Source: Streptomyces bambusae
GTDB lineage: Bacteria; Actinomycetota; Actinomycetes; Streptomycetales; Streptomycetaceae
NCBI RefSeq assembly: GCF_019400985.1
Contig: NZ_WTFF01000005.1
Coordinates: 1-64,000, forward strand
Direction: 5' to 3'
DNA length: 64,000 nucleotides
Part shown: positions 1-8,557 of the stretch, piece by piece
Layout of the letters: each line of letters begins with the position of its first letter
Numbering within the stretch: position 1 is the stretch's first letter
Position numbers and translations under genes: made by a program
The notes under the pieces: generated by a model
Databases searched by the model: none
Seen by the model: the letters and a program-made list of their open reading frames with translations, nothing else
Told to the model about the DNA's origin: nothing

Positions 1-717
1 GACCAGGACGGGCCGCTGCCCGCGAGCGTGGCCCGGGCGCTGGCGGACGGGGCCCGCGCGATCGTCGTCACCTGCCGCGCGCAGAACCCGACCGGGGCGG
101 CGCTGGGCGCCGGGCGCGCGGCCGAACTGCGCGAGGTACTCGCCCGCCACCCCGGGACCCTGGTCGTCGAGGACGACCACGGCCACGCCATCGTCGACCA
201 GCCGCTGCACCCGCTGGCCGGGGTCACCCCCCACTGGGCCTTCGTACGCTCCTGCGCCAAGGCCTACGGGCCGGACCTGCGCCTGGCCGTGCTGACCGGC
301 GACCCGGTCACCCTGGACCGGGTCCGGGGCCGCCAGCGGCTCGGCCCCGGCTGGGTCAGCCGGCTGCTCCAGTACGCGGTCGCGGACCTGTGGAGCTCGG
401 CCGCGGTGGACCCGGCCGCCGTGGCGCGCTCGTACCGGGAGCGGCGCGAGGCCCTGCTCGGGGCGCTGGCGCGGCGGGGGGTCACCGCGTACGGGCGGAG
501 CGGGATGAACGTCTGGGTCCCGGTGGCCGACGAGACCAGTGCGGTGACCCGGCTGGTCCAGGCCGGCTGGGCGGTCGCGCCCGGTGTGCGCTTCCGGGTG
601 GAGACCGGGCCGGCCGTGCGGATCACCGTCTCGCCGCTGACGGCCGCGGACGTCGAGCCGCTAGCCGAAGCCGTCGCGGCCGCCGCGCGGCCGGGAGCCG
701 GGGTGCGCTACGACTGA
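1..717 (+). CDS. MocR-type regulator, aminotransferase-like C-terminal part (5' end outside window)
   Basis: The frame is open from base 1, so the start lies upstream; 238 residues are visible. They match the second half of a fold-type I aminotransferase as found in GntR/MocR (PdxR-like) regulators: NPTG at residues 29-32, the VVEDDH stretch at 55-60 whose Asp would contact the PLP pyridine nitrogen, and SCAKAYGPDLRLA with candidate Schiff-base Lys87. In this family the domain senses PLP or an amino compound and an N-terminal winged helix, not visible here, binds DNA. The 3' end overlaps the convergent transporter gene by 10 bases. A free-standing aminotransferase cannot be excluded because the N-terminus is missing. 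Confidence 0.8.
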   Translation, partial: DQDGPLPASVARALADGARAIVVTCRAQNPTGAALGAGRAAELREVLARHPGTLVVEDDHGHAIVDQPLHPLAGVTPHWAFVRSCAKAYGPDLRLAVLTGDPVTLDRVRGRQRLGPGWVSRLLQYAVADLWSSAAVDPAAVARSYRERREALLGALARRGVTAYGRSGMNVWVPVADETSAVTRLVQAGWAVAPGVRFRVETGPAVRITVSPLTAADVEPLAEAVAAAARPGAGVRYD

Positions 718-1733
718 CCGGCAGGGGCCGCGCCGGTCGCCCGGGGCGTGCGGGGCGTGCGGGAGCGGCTCTGGGTGAGGGCCGCCCCCGCGAGCACCAC
801 CAGTGCGCCGACCGGGGTGTTCCAGTGCAGTTGCTCGCCGAGGACCAGCACGCCCGCCGTGGTGGCGATCACCGGGATGAAGTACGTGACCATCTGCGCG
901 GTGGTCGGGCCGACCTCGGCGACCAGGCCGTACTGCATCTGCAGCGCCAGCCCCGTGCCCAGGGCGCCCAGGGCGACCACCGAGAGGGTGGGCCAGAGCG
1001 GGAAGCCGGCGGGGGCCGGGGAGAAGAGCGCGGCGAGCACGCCCAGCTGGACCGTGGACAGCAGCAACTGGCCGCCCGTCAGGGCGATCGCGGAGCTGCC
1101 GGCCGAGGCCAGCGTGCGCCGGACGTAGATCCAGCCGATCGGGTAGCACAGCGACGCCAGCAGGGCCATCGCCGTGCCCTTGGCGTCGACGCCGGAGAAG
1201 CCCTGCCAGGCACCGAGCACGGTGAGCACCCCGAGGAAGCCCAGTCCCAGTCCGGCGACGCGGCGGCGGGTCGGCCGGTCCTCGGAGAGGGCGACAAGGG
1301 ACAGCGCCATGCCCCACAGCGGCGAGGTGGCGTTGCAGATGCCGGCCAGGCTGGAGGGGATGGTCAGCTCGGCGTACGCGAAGAGCGAGAACGGCGCGGT
1401 GTTGAGCAGGAGCGCGGCCACCCCCAGGTGGAACCAGGTGCGCGCGCCGCTGGGGAGGGGCTCGCGGCGCAGCATCAGTACGGCCACCAGGGCGAGGGCG
1501 CCGCAGAAGACCCGGCCGAGGGCGACCTGGAAGGGCGCGTAGGCGGTCGTGCCGACCTTGATCAGCAGGAAGCTGAAGCCCCAGACCAGGGAGAGGACGG
1601 CGAAGCGCAGCCGCCAGTCGGCCGAGGCGCGGGCGACGGCGCCGCGCAGGGGGCGGCGCGTGGTGGGGGAGGCGGAGTGCGGGCCGGTGGTGGATGCGGG
1701 CGGGCTGCTCGGCAGGGTGGTCGGTGCGCTCAT
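708..1733 (-). CDS. EamA/DMT-family drug/metabolite exporter
   Basis: A 341-residue hydrophobic protein with about ten predicted membrane helices in two EamA repeats, typical of DMT-superfamily permeases that export amino acids or metabolites. Recognisable segments are LSLVWGFSFLLIKVG in helix 1 and the second-half helix LGALGTGLALQMQYGLVAEVG. I chose the ATG at 1733 (MSAPTTLPSS) rather than a start 22 codons upstream, because the longer form would run into the operator region. The gene is divergent from a LysR regulator 73 bases away, the usual arrangement for a transporter controlled by its neighbour. The substrate cannot be read from sequence. Confidence 0.85.
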   Translation of the reverse strand: MSAPTTLPSSPPASTTGPHSASPTTRRPLRGAVARASADWRLRFAVLSLVWGFSFLLIKVGTTAYAPFQVALGRVFCGALALVAVLMLRREPLPSGARTWFHLGVAALLLNTAPFSLFAYAELTIPSSLAGICNATSPLWGMALSLVALSEDRPTRRRVAGLGLGFLGVLTVLGAWQGFSGVDAKGTAMALLASLCYPIGWIYVRRTLASAGSSAIALTGGQLLLSTVQLGVLAALFSPAPAGFPLWPTLSVVALGALGTGLALQMQYGLVAEVGPTTAQMVTYFIPVIATTAGVLVLGEQLHWNTPVGALVVLAGAALTQSRSRTPRTPRATGAAPAGQS

Positions 1734-1754
1734 GGAGCCACTCTCGCGGGCGCG

Positions 1755-1775
1755 ATCTCGTAGGACAAGCGAGAT
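1755..1775. promoter_or_regulatory. Probable LysR-type operator
   Basis: A perfect dyad ATCTCG-N9-CGAGAT in the 73-base gap between the divergent exporter and LysR genes. It contains the T-N11-A geometry expected of LysR-family recognition sites and lies about 30 bases before the LysR start. Binding is inferred from position and symmetry only. Confidence 0.6.
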
Positions 1776-1806
1776 TTCTTTGGGGTGACGGCGTAGCATT
1801 GCTTAC

Positions 1807-2721
1807 ATGTTGAACCTGGAGCGCCTGCGTACCCTCGACGCCCTCGCCCGCCACGGATCGGTCAGCGGTGCGGCCGACGGACTCCACGTCACCACCTCGG
1901 CCGTCTCCCAGCAGATGGCCAAGCTCGAACGTGAGGTGGGCCAGCCGCTGCTCGCGAAGAACGGGCGCGGGGTGCGGCTGACCGATGCGGGCCGGCTGCT
2001 CGCCGACCACGCGGCCCGGATCATCTCCCAGGTCGAGCTCGCCCAGGCCGACGTCGAGGCCCAGCGCGGCCGCGCCGTGGGGGAGCTGCGCATCGGCGCC
2101 TTCCCGACGGCGATGCGGGGCCTGCTGCCCGCCGCCCTGACCGCGCTGTGCGCCGATCATCCGGAGCTGCGGCCCCGGGTGCGCGAGCTGGAGCCGGAGG
2201 AGAGCATGGCCGCGGTGGTCCGCGGGGACCTCGACCTCGCCCTGGCCATCGACTGGCACAACAAGCGCATGCCGGTGCCCGCCGAACTCGACCGCGTGCA
2301 CCTGCTCGACGACGCCGCCGACATCGCCGTCCCGGCGGACCACCCGCTCGCGGACCGGGCCGGCATCTCGCTCGCCGACTTCGCCGACGACGAGTGGATC
2401 TCCTGGAACGAGGGGCAGTTCTGCCACGAGTGGCTCGTCTTCACCCTGCGCGGCCTCGGCGTGGAACCGCGCATCGCGCACATCGCCGAGGAGCATCACA
2501 CCCAACTCGCCTTCGTCGAGGCGGGGCTCGGCGTCTGCGTGACGCCCCGGCTCGGCCGCGGCCCGGTGCCGGCCGGGGTCCGGCTGCTGCCCGTGTGCGA
2601 GTCCGTGCGCCGGCACGTGTACGCGGTCTGGCGCACGGACGCGGCCCGGCGCCCGTCGGTCCGGGCGGGCGTGGCAGCCCTGCAGGCCGCCGCCGCCCAG
2701 GCCGCCGACGGCGCCTGCTGA
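1807..2721 (+). CDS. LysR-family transcriptional regulator
   Basis: 304 residues, normal family length. Residues 1-60 form the winged helix-turn-helix (LDALARHGSVSGAADGLHVT, then SAVSQQMAKLEREVGQPLL), followed by a linker helix and a periplasmic-binding-protein-like effector domain from about residue 90. No clear Shine-Dalgarno precedes ATG 1807, so translation may be leaderless. It probably controls the divergent EamA exporter through the dyad at 1755-1775. The effector is unknown. Confidence 0.92.
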   Translation: MLNLERLRTLDALARHGSVSGAADGLHVTTSAVSQQMAKLEREVGQPLLAKNGRGVRLTDAGRLLADHAARIISQVELAQADVEAQRGRAVGELRIGAFPTAMRGLLPAALTALCADHPELRPRVRELEPEESMAAVVRGDLDLALAIDWHNKRMPVPAELDRVHLLDDAADIAVPADHPLADRAGISLADFADDEWISWNEGQFCHEWLVFTLRGLGVEPRIAHIAEEHHTQLAFVEAGLGVCVTPRLGRGPVPAGVRLLPVCESVRRHVYAVWRTDAARRPSVRAGVAALQAAAAQAADGAC

Positions 2722-2811
2722 GCCGGGTGCGCCCCGGCAGGGGCGTGCAAGCCGGGGCGTGCAAGCCGGAGGCACCGAAGGAGCGTGCGGTTGCGCAGGG
2801 CCCGGCATCGC

Positions 2812-3270
2812 TCAGAGCTTGCGGAAGTCCCAGGAGACGACCGCGTCCGGGGTCAGCCGCAGCCAGGCGTGGCGCCCGTCGTGCGGCATCTGCGCGACGC
2901 CGAAGTTCTTCACCGGGAAGATGCGCTCCGCCTCGGCCAGTTCCGTGCACGGCTCGCCGGTGCGCGGGGCCTCGCCCACGAAGGCCACCGTGCCGGAGAG
3001 CTCCACGCCGCGCAGGTCGCCGTAGGACTCGCCCGCGTCGACCACGACCGAGATCCGCGGGTCCTTGCGCAGGTCGGCCCAGCGGCGGCTGCGGGTCAGG
3101 GAGTACAGCCACAGGGAGGTCCCGTCCCAGGCGAACCACAGTGCGCCCACGTGCGGGCGGCCGTCGGGGGAGACCGTGGCGACCCGGCAGGTGCGCTGTT
3201 CGCGCAGGAAGGCGTCGACCTCCTGGTCCGTCATCATGATCCGGCGGCCGCGCCGCTGTGTGTCGTCCAT
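2812..3270 (-). CDS. PPOX-class flavin/F420-dependent enzyme
   Basis: 152 residues with the split beta-barrel of pyridoxamine-phosphate-oxidase-like proteins: the opening CRVATVSPDGRPHVGALWF strand pair, then LWLYSLTRSRRWADLRKDPR, the usual cofactor phosphate-contacting region. Many actinobacterial members use F420 or FMN to reduce quinones or nitro compounds; the true substrate is not evident. ATG 3270 has AAGGGG upstream; an internal MM pair at residues 12-13 is an alternative start. It is divergent from the isochorismatase-like gene at 3347. Confidence 0.8.
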   Translation of the reverse strand: MDDTQRRGRRIMMTDQEVDAFLREQRTCRVATVSPDGRPHVGALWFAWDGTSLWLYSLTRSRRWADLRKDPRISVVVDAGESYGDLRGVELSGTVAFVGEAPRTGEPCTELAEAERIFPVKNFGVAQMPHDGRHAWLRLTPDAVVSWDFRKL

Positions 3271-3291
3271 CCGTCCCGCACCCCTTCACAT

Positions 3292-3306
3292 CTGACTGTG
3301 TGTCAG
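3292..3306. promoter_or_regulatory. Short dyad between divergent genes
   Basis: CTGAC-N5-GTCAG lies midway between the divergent PPOX gene (start 3270) and the isochorismatase-like gene (start 3347). It could be an operator for both. Arms are only five bases, so this is a weak call. Confidence 0.3.
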
Positions 3307-3346
3307 GAATCATGGGCGCTCTTCCGCCGCCACGCCAGGGGGAGTC

Positions 3347-3961
3347 ATGCTCCAGCTCGATCCCGCCACCACCGCGCTGCTCACCGTCGAGTGCCAGAAC
3401 GGCGTCGTCGGCGAGGAGAGCGCGCTGCCCGAGCTCGCCGCGGCGGCCCGGGACTCGGGGATGCTGGCGCGGGTCGCCGAGCTGGTCGCCGCCGCGCACC
3501 GGGCCGGCGTACAGGTGCTGCACGCGGTCGCCGAACGGCGCCCGGACGGGCGCGGGGCCAGCGGCAACGCCCGGCTGTTCCGGGCCGCCGGGCGGCTGCC
3601 GGTGCGCCAGCTCAGCGGGACCTCCGCGGTGCAGGTGGCCGCCCCCATCGAGGTGGCCGAGGAGGACCTGGTGGTACGCCGGCTGCACGGGCTCTCGCCC
3701 ATGGCCGGCACCGACCTGGACGCCCTGCTGCGCAACCTCGGCTGCCGGACCCTGGTCGTGACCGGGGTCTCGGCCAACGTGGCGATCCCGAACACCGTCT
3801 TCGACGCCGTGAACCTCGGCTACCGGGTGGTGGTCCCGGCGGACGCGATCGCCGGGGTGCCCGCCGCGTACACGCCGCAGCTGGTCCGCAACTCACTCGC
3901 CCTGGTCGCCGACATCACCACCGCCGAGGAGCTCACGAAGATGTGGGACACCACCGCCTGA
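3347..3961 (+). CDS. Isochorismatase-fold protein lacking the catalytic cysteine
   Basis: 204 residues with the cysteine-hydrolase (isochorismatase) fold. The N-terminal motif, normally DxQN, reads VECQNG, with Glu for Asp. The core motif, normally GVxTNVCVxxT, reads GVSANVAIPNTVFDA, so Ala occupies the position of the catalytic Cys. The protein is therefore unlikely to work as a classical cysteine hydrolase; binding or regulation is an inference. A related, broken copy with the same NIAIPNT core lies at 29661-29917, so the change is shared and not a base error. Start ATG 3347 follows GGGGGAG. The gene ends 23 bases before a DosR-like box and may precede the stress-protein gene by read-through. 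Confidence 0.82.
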   Translation: MLQLDPATTALLTVECQNGVVGEESALPELAAAARDSGMLARVAELVAAAHRAGVQVLHAVAERRPDGRGASGNARLFRAAGRLPVRQLSGTSAVQVAAPIEVAEEDLVVRRLHGLSPMAGTDLDALLRNLGCRTLVVTGVSANVAIPNTVFDAVNLGYRVVVPADAIAGVPAAYTPQLVRNSLALVADITTAEELTKMWDTTA

Positions 3962-3983
3962 GGGCAGCTCGGTCCCCCGGCGA

Positions 3984-3997
3984 GGGACCAGCGGCCC
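3984..3997. promoter_or_regulatory. DosR/OsdR-like palindrome upstream of stress protein 1
   Basis: GGGACCAGCGGCCC fits GGGnCnnnnGnCCC, the core symmetry of the mycobacterial DosR box. It ends 69 bases before the ATG at 4066, nearly the same distance as the site in front of the third stress protein (71 bases). Confidence 0.6.
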
Positions 3998-4065
3998 CTG
4001 CGTCGGACCTCCCGCGCCCAGCAGGCTGAGGGCAACACCCGCCCCCCTGCCATGGAGGTCCGCAC

Positions 4066-4962
4066 ATGTCCCGCACACTCACCGTCGGTCTCGACGGTTC
4101 CGCAGTCAGCATGGCGGCGGTCCACTGGGCCGCCGCCGAGGCCTCGCGCCGCGGGACGGGGCTGAGGCTGCTCCATGTGTGGGACATCCGTCCGGACGTG
4201 CACAGTCCACTCGCCCTCACGCCCGCGGAGCAGGACCGCAGGTCCGACTGGATCCCGCGCCGCGCCGCGGACCAGGTGCGCGCCGCCCACCCCGCTCTGG
4301 AGGTGGCGACCTCCTACGTCTGCGGCGACCCGGTCGAGGTGCTGTGCGAGGCGGCGGCGGAATCCGAACTGCTGGTCATCGGCTCGCGGGGGCTGGGCAC
4401 CGTCGCCGGGTACGTCCTCGGCTCCGTCTCCCTGGCCGTCGCGGCACATGCCCCGCGCCCGGTCGTGTTCGTCCGCGGGCCGAAGGAGGACCCCGGCTCC
4501 CCGGGCGGGCCGGCCGCCCCGCAGCCGCCCGGTACGGTCGTCGTCGGGGTGGACCTCACCAGCGGGAGCGACGCCGTACTGGCCTTCGCCCTCGCCCACG
4601 CCGACCGGCACGGCGCCGCGGTACGGGCCGTCCACAGCTGGAGCCCGCCGCCCTTCCACGGAGCCGAGTCGACCCCGGCGGGGCACGACCTGACGGCGGA
4701 GGTGGCCGCCGCCAAGGAGGCCGCCCTGGCCGAGGTGCTCGAGCCCTGGCGACGGAAGTTCCCCGCCGTCCCTGTCACCGCGCAGTGCTCCCTGGGACGT
4801 CCGGCACATGAACTGGTCGACGCCGCACAGGACGCGGGGCTGGTCGTGGTCGGCCGCTCGGCGCGCCGCTCACCGCTCGGCGCGCACTTGGGGGCCGTCG
4901 CCCACGCCGTGCTGCACCACTGCCTGGCCCCCGTCGCCGTCGTACCCCACGCAGACGTCTGA
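4066..4962 (+). CDS. Universal stress protein, tandem UspA domains (1)
   Basis: 298 residues with two UspA domains. Domain 1 begins [19 protein letters not shown] and carries the ATP-phosphate loop as [17 protein letters not shown]; domain 2 begins [15 protein letters not shown] and ends [26 protein letters not shown]. This two-domain form is typical of actinobacterial hypoxia regulons, where such proteins bind ATP and influence growth arrest. The start at 4066 has GGAGG upstream. The DosR-like site at 3984 suggests direct control by the DevR-type regulators of this island. Confidence 0.92.
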   Translation: MSRTLTVGLDGSAVSMAAVHWAAAEASRRGTGLRLLHVWDIRPDVHSPLALTPAEQDRRSDWIPRRAADQVRAAHPALEVATSYVCGDPVEVLCEAAAESELLVIGSRGLGTVAGYVLGSVSLAVAAHAPRPVVFVRGPKEDPGSPGGPAAPQPPGTVVVGVDLTSGSDAVLAFALAHADRHGAAVRAVHSWSPPPFHGAESTPAGHDLTAEVAAAKEAALAEVLEPWRRKFPAVPVTAQCSLGRPAHELVDAAQDAGLVVVGRSARRSPLGAHLGAVAHAVLHHCLAPVAVVPHADV

Positions 4963-5270
4963 CGGTCCGTCTGCCCCGCCCCGCCGAACGCGGTGACCGT
5001 CGGCCGGTCTGCCCGCCCCGCCGCGCCCGATGGCCGGCCTTCGGTCCGCAGGGCCGAAGGTCCCTGCGGGCCGACCGAACGGGTCCGTCGCAGGGGGTGC
5101 CGACCGGCCCGCCACCAGGGACCGTTGCGGCCGGGTCCGAGGGGACGCGAGTGACAGAGTTCAAGTGCTCCCCGAGGCGTCCCCCCAGCGGACGCCCGGC
5201 CGGCAGCACCTCCTGTGCCACGCCCGCTCGGCGCACCTCGGCACCTTCCTTCTCACCTCCGGGGGACCCC
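4963..5270. other. Intergenic leader before the arginine deiminase operon
   Basis: 308 bases without a credible gene. They hold the long palindrome at 5041-5074 and a Shine-Dalgarno-like GGGGGA just before the arcA ATG. An open frame runs through it in the arcA frame from 5097, but its composition is not protein-like. Confidence 0.5.
5041..5074. promoter_or_regulatory. Extended DosR-like palindrome upstream of arcA
   Basis: The core GGGCCGAAGGTCCC (5051-5064) fits GGGnCnnnnGnCCC and sits inside a longer dyad: TCGG, one mismatch, then CCGCAGGG on the left mirrored on the right, 13 of 17 positions paired. It lies 207 bases before the arcA start, further than the other sites, so the leader may be long or a second promoter may exist. 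Confidence 0.55.
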
Positions 5271-6494
5271 ATGTCCTTTCACGTCGACTCCGAGACCGGT
5301 CGGCTGAAGCAGGTCATCCTGCACCGCCCCGACCTCGAACTGAAACGCCTCACACCCACCAACAAGGACGCCCTCCTCTTCGACGACGTGCTGTGGGCCA
5401 AGCGCGCCCGCGAGGAGCACGACGCCTTCGCCGACGTCCTGCGGGACCGCGGAGTGCGCGTGCACCTGCTGGCCGACCTGCTCACCGAGACGCTGGACGC
5501 CGTCGATGCGCGGCAGCTCGTCCTGGACCGGGTCTTCGACGAGCGCGAGTTCGGCGTCCTCGGCACCGACCGGCTCCGCGCGTACTTCGACTCCCTGGAG
5601 CCGGCCGCGCTGACCTCCTGCCTCATCGGCGGCGTCACCAAGGCCGAACTGCTCGAACGCACGGGCCCGATACCGAGCGTACGACTGCACGCCATGGCGC
5701 CCGACGACTTCCTCCTCGCCCCCCTGCCCAACCACCTGTTCACCCGCGACACCTCGTGCTGGGTGTACGACGGCGTGAGCATCAACCCGATGAACAAGCC
5801 GGCGCGACGCCGTGAGACGGTCCACTTCGAAGCCGTCTACCGGCACCACCCCCTGTTCGAGAAGCAGGAGTTCCACCGGTGGGCAGACGGGCAGGAGGCC
5901 TACCCCGCCACCATCGAGGGCGGCGACGTCCTGGTCATCGGCAACGGCGCGGTGCTCGTCGGCATGAGCGAGCGCACCACCCCCCAGGCCGTGGAGAAGC
6001 TCGCCCTGCGCATGTTCGCGGCGGGCTCCGCCCGGCGGGTCGTGGCCGTCAACCTGCCGAAGAGCCGCAGCTTCATGCACCTCGACACTGTCATGACCAT
6101 GGTTAGCGGGGACACGTTCACCCGCTACGCCGGCCTCGGCGCGCTGGCCTCCTCCACCATCGAACCCGGCGCCGGCGGGGAGGGCCTGAAGGTCACCGAC
6201 CACGCGCCCGAGCACACGGACCAGGCCATCGCCGATGCCCTGGGCCTGCCCTCCATCACCGTCCTCACCCCCAGCCAGGACCTCCGGTCCGCCGAGCGGG
6301 AGCAGTGGGACGACGGCTGCAACGTGCTGGCCGTGGAACCCGGAGTGGTCGTCGCCTACGAGCGCAACGTGACCACCAACACCCACCTGCGCAAGAGCGG
6401 GATCGAGGTCATCACCGTGCGCGGCAGCGAACTCGGCCGCGGTCGTGGCGGCCCGCGGTGCATGACCTGCCCCATCGAGCGCGAGGCCGCCTGA
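5271..6494 (+). CDS. arcA: Arginine deiminase
   Basis: 407 residues, standard for arginine deiminase, which converts arginine to citrulline and ammonia as the first step of fermentative ATP formation. Visible family motifs are [15 protein letters not shown], the HLDTVMTMV segment with catalytic His, and the terminal PRCMTCP with nucleophile Cys397. I chose ATG 5271 ([15 protein letters not shown]) because alignment-like features begin there and GGGGGA precedes it; a longer frame from 5097 is not credible. It heads a compact series arcA, carbamoyltransferase, carbamate kinase and antiporter, on one strand with short gaps, so the pathway is complete in one operon. Confidence 0.95.
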   Translation: MSFHVDSETGRLKQVILHRPDLELKRLTPTNKDALLFDDVLWAKRAREEHDAFADVLRDRGVRVHLLADLLTETLDAVDARQLVLDRVFDEREFGVLGTDRLRAYFDSLEPAALTSCLIGGVTKAELLERTGPIPSVRLHAMAPDDFLLAPLPNHLFTRDTSCWVYDGVSINPMNKPARRRETVHFEAVYRHHPLFEKQEFHRWADGQEAYPATIEGGDVLVIGNGAVLVGMSERTTPQAVEKLALRMFAAGSARRVVAVNLPKSRSFMHLDTVMTMVSGDTFTRYAGLGALASSTIEPGAGGEGLKVTDHAPEHTDQAIADALGLPSITVLTPSQDLRSAEREQWDDGCNVLAVEPGVVVAYERNVTTNTHLRKSGIEVITVRGSELGRGRGGPRCMTCPIEREAA

Positions 6495-6568
6495 CCGCCC
6501 ACCGCACCGCCACCGCCCGATCACCCGTCCGCCGCCGCCCACCCCCTGTACGTGTCAAGGAGCCAGCC

Positions 6569-7570
6569 ATGCACGACGACCTGCACCAGCGTCCGTTCCT
6601 GAAGGAACTCGACTTCACACCCGAGGAGTTCCGCCACCTTCTGGAACTCTCCGCCTCCGTCAAGACGGCCCGCCGCGAGGGGCGCGAGGAGCAGCGGCTG
6701 CGCGGCAAGAACATCGCCGTCATCTTCGAGAAGACCTCGACGAGGACCCGGTGCGCCTTCGAAGTGGCCGCTCACCAGCAGGGCGCGCACGTGACCTACC
6801 TCGACCCGGCCGGCTCCCAGCTCGGCCACAAGGAGTCCATCAAGGACACCGCCCGCGTCCTCGGCCGCTACTACGACGGGATCGAGTACCGGGGCAGCGA
6901 CCAGCGCCTGGTGGAGGACCTGGCCCGGCACGCCGGCGTTCCGGTCTGGAACGGCCTGACCGACCAGTGGCACCCCACCCAGTCGCTCGCCGACGTGCTC
7001 ACCATGTGGGAGCACACCGACAAGCCCCTGGACCAGGTGTCCTTCGCCTACCTGGGCGACGCCAGGAACAACGTCGGCAACTCCCTGCTGATCACCGCGG
7101 CCATGCTCGGCATGGACGTACGCATGGTCGGCCCGCGTTCCCTGCACAACGCCCCCGACGTCGTCGAGCAGGCACGCCGGGCGGCGGCCGTCAGCGGCGC
7201 GCGGATCACCCTGACCGAGGACGTGGCCGAAGGCGTGGCCGGTGTCGACTTCGTCTACACCGACGTGTGGCTCTCCATGGGTGAGCCGCCCGAGATGTGG
7301 GACGAGCGCATCGCCCTCCTCAAGCCGTACCAGGTGACCACGAAGGTCCTGGAGGCGACGGGCAACCCGGCGGTCAAGTTCATGCACTGTCTGCCGGCCT
7401 TCCACAACAGCGACACCACGGTCGGCGCCAAGATCGCGGCCCGGACCGGCATGACCGCGCTGGAAGTCACCGACGAGGTCTTCGAGTCCGCGCACTCCAT
7501 CGTCTTCGACCAGGCCGAGAACCGGCTCCACACCATCAAGGCGGTCCTCGTCGCCACCCTCGGCGACTGA
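6569..7570 (+). CDS. arcB: Ornithine carbamoyltransferase (catabolic, ADI pathway)
   Basis: 333 residues. The carbamoyl-phosphate motif STRTRCAFE, the [13 protein letters not shown] segment and the ornithine-binding HCLPAFHNS loop are all present. In this operon the enzyme would run in the catabolic direction, splitting citrulline with phosphate into ornithine and carbamoyl phosphate. The ATG at 6569 follows AAGGAG by six bases. It lies 74 bases after arcA and 33 before the kinase. The sequence alone does not separate anabolic ArgF from catabolic ArcB; the operon decides it. Confidence 0.93.
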   Translation: MHDDLHQRPFLKELDFTPEEFRHLLELSASVKTARREGREEQRLRGKNIAVIFEKTSTRTRCAFEVAAHQQGAHVTYLDPAGSQLGHKESIKDTARVLGRYYDGIEYRGSDQRLVEDLARHAGVPVWNGLTDQWHPTQSLADVLTMWEHTDKPLDQVSFAYLGDARNNVGNSLLITAAMLGMDVRMVGPRSLHNAPDVVEQARRAAAVSGARITLTEDVAEGVAGVDFVYTDVWLSMGEPPEMWDERIALLKPYQVTTKVLEATGNPAVKFMHCLPAFHNSDTTVGAKIAARTGMTALEVTDEVFESAHSIVFDQAENRLHTIKAVLVATLGD

Positions 7571-7603
7571 GCGCCGGCATCCCCTCGCCCCCGGAGAAAC
7601 ACC

Positions 7604-8557
7604 ATGCGTGTAGTCGTCGCACTGGGCGGCAACGCCCTGCTCCGCCGCAAGGAGCGGCCCGACGCCGCCGTGCAGCTCGCCAACGTGCGCGCCGCCGTGT
7701 CCGCCCTCGCCCCCCTCGCACACGAGCACGAACTCGTCATCACCCACGGCAACGGACCCCAGGTCGGGGTCCTCGCCCTGCAGAGCGCCGCCGACCACTC
7801 CCTGAGCACGCCCTATCCCTTCGACGTCCTCGGCGCGGAGACCCAGGGCATGATCGGATACTGGCTGCTGCAGAGCCTGCAGAACGCCTTGCCCGACCGG
7901 CAGGTGTGCGCCCTGCTGAACCAGACCCTCGTCTCCGCCGCCGACCCGGCCTTCGCCGACCCCGCCAAGTTCGTGGGCCCCGTCTACGACCGGACCGAGG
8001 CGGAGCGACTGGCCGCCGAACGCGGCTGGAGCGTCAGGCAGGACGGCGACCACTGGCGGCGCGTCGTCCCCTCGCCCCGACCGCAACGCGTCGTGGAGAC
8101 CCGGCTGATCCGGCTCCTGCTGAACTCGGGCGCGGTCGCCGTGTGCGCCGGGGGCGGCGGCGTACCGGTGATCCGTGACGAACACGGGCAGCTGACCGGC
8201 GTCGAAGCCGTGGTCGACAAGGACCTCACCGCCGCCCTCCTGGCCGAGGCACTCGACGCCGACGCCCTGCTGCTGCTCACCGACGTCTCCCACGTCTCGC
8301 TCCGCTACGGCACCCCCGACGCCGAGCCCGTCGGACAGACCACGCCCGCAGCCCTGCGGGCCCAGCAGTTCCCCGCCGGATCCATGGGACCCAAGGTCGA
8401 CGCCGTGTGCCGGTTCGTCGAACTCACCGGCGGTATGGCGGCCATCGGCGCGCTCGAAGACGCCCGAGCCGTCCTCGACGGTGCCACCGGCACCGTCGTC
8501 ACCCCCAACGGCCGCTACCGCGCAGCCGGCCACGACGGACGACAGGACCCGAGATGA
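7604..8557 (+). CDS. arcC: Carbamate kinase
   Basis: 317 residues of the amino-acid-kinase fold: VVALGGNALLRRKE at the N-terminus, THGNGPQVGVLALQS, and the CAGGGGVPVI loop. It makes ATP from carbamoyl phosphate and ADP, the energy-yielding step of the arginine deiminase pathway. ATG 7604 has GGAG upstream. Its TGA overlaps the ATG of the antiporter gene (ATGA), so the two are probably translationally coupled. Confidence 0.95.
   Translation: MRVVVALGGNALLRRKERPDAAVQLANVRAAVSALAPLAHEHELVITHGNGPQVGVLALQSAADHSLSTPYPFDVLGAETQGMIGYWLLQSLQNALPDRQVCALLNQTLVSAADPAFADPAKFVGPVYDRTEAERLAAERGWSVRQDGDHWRRVVPSPRPQRVVETRLIRLLLNSGAVAVCAGGGGVPVIRDEHGQLTGVEAVVDKDLTAALLAEALDADALLLLTDVSHVSLRYGTPDAEPVGQTTPAALRAQQFPAGSMGPKVDAVCRFVELTGGMAAIGALEDARAVLDGATGTVVTPNGRYRAAGHDGRQDPR

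Noticed and set aside
661..2808. 715-codon open frame on the minus strand
   Set aside because: It is antisense to the LysR gene and off-frame to the EamA gene; residues are Arg/Pro/Gly-rich without family motifs, as expected from high third-position G+C.
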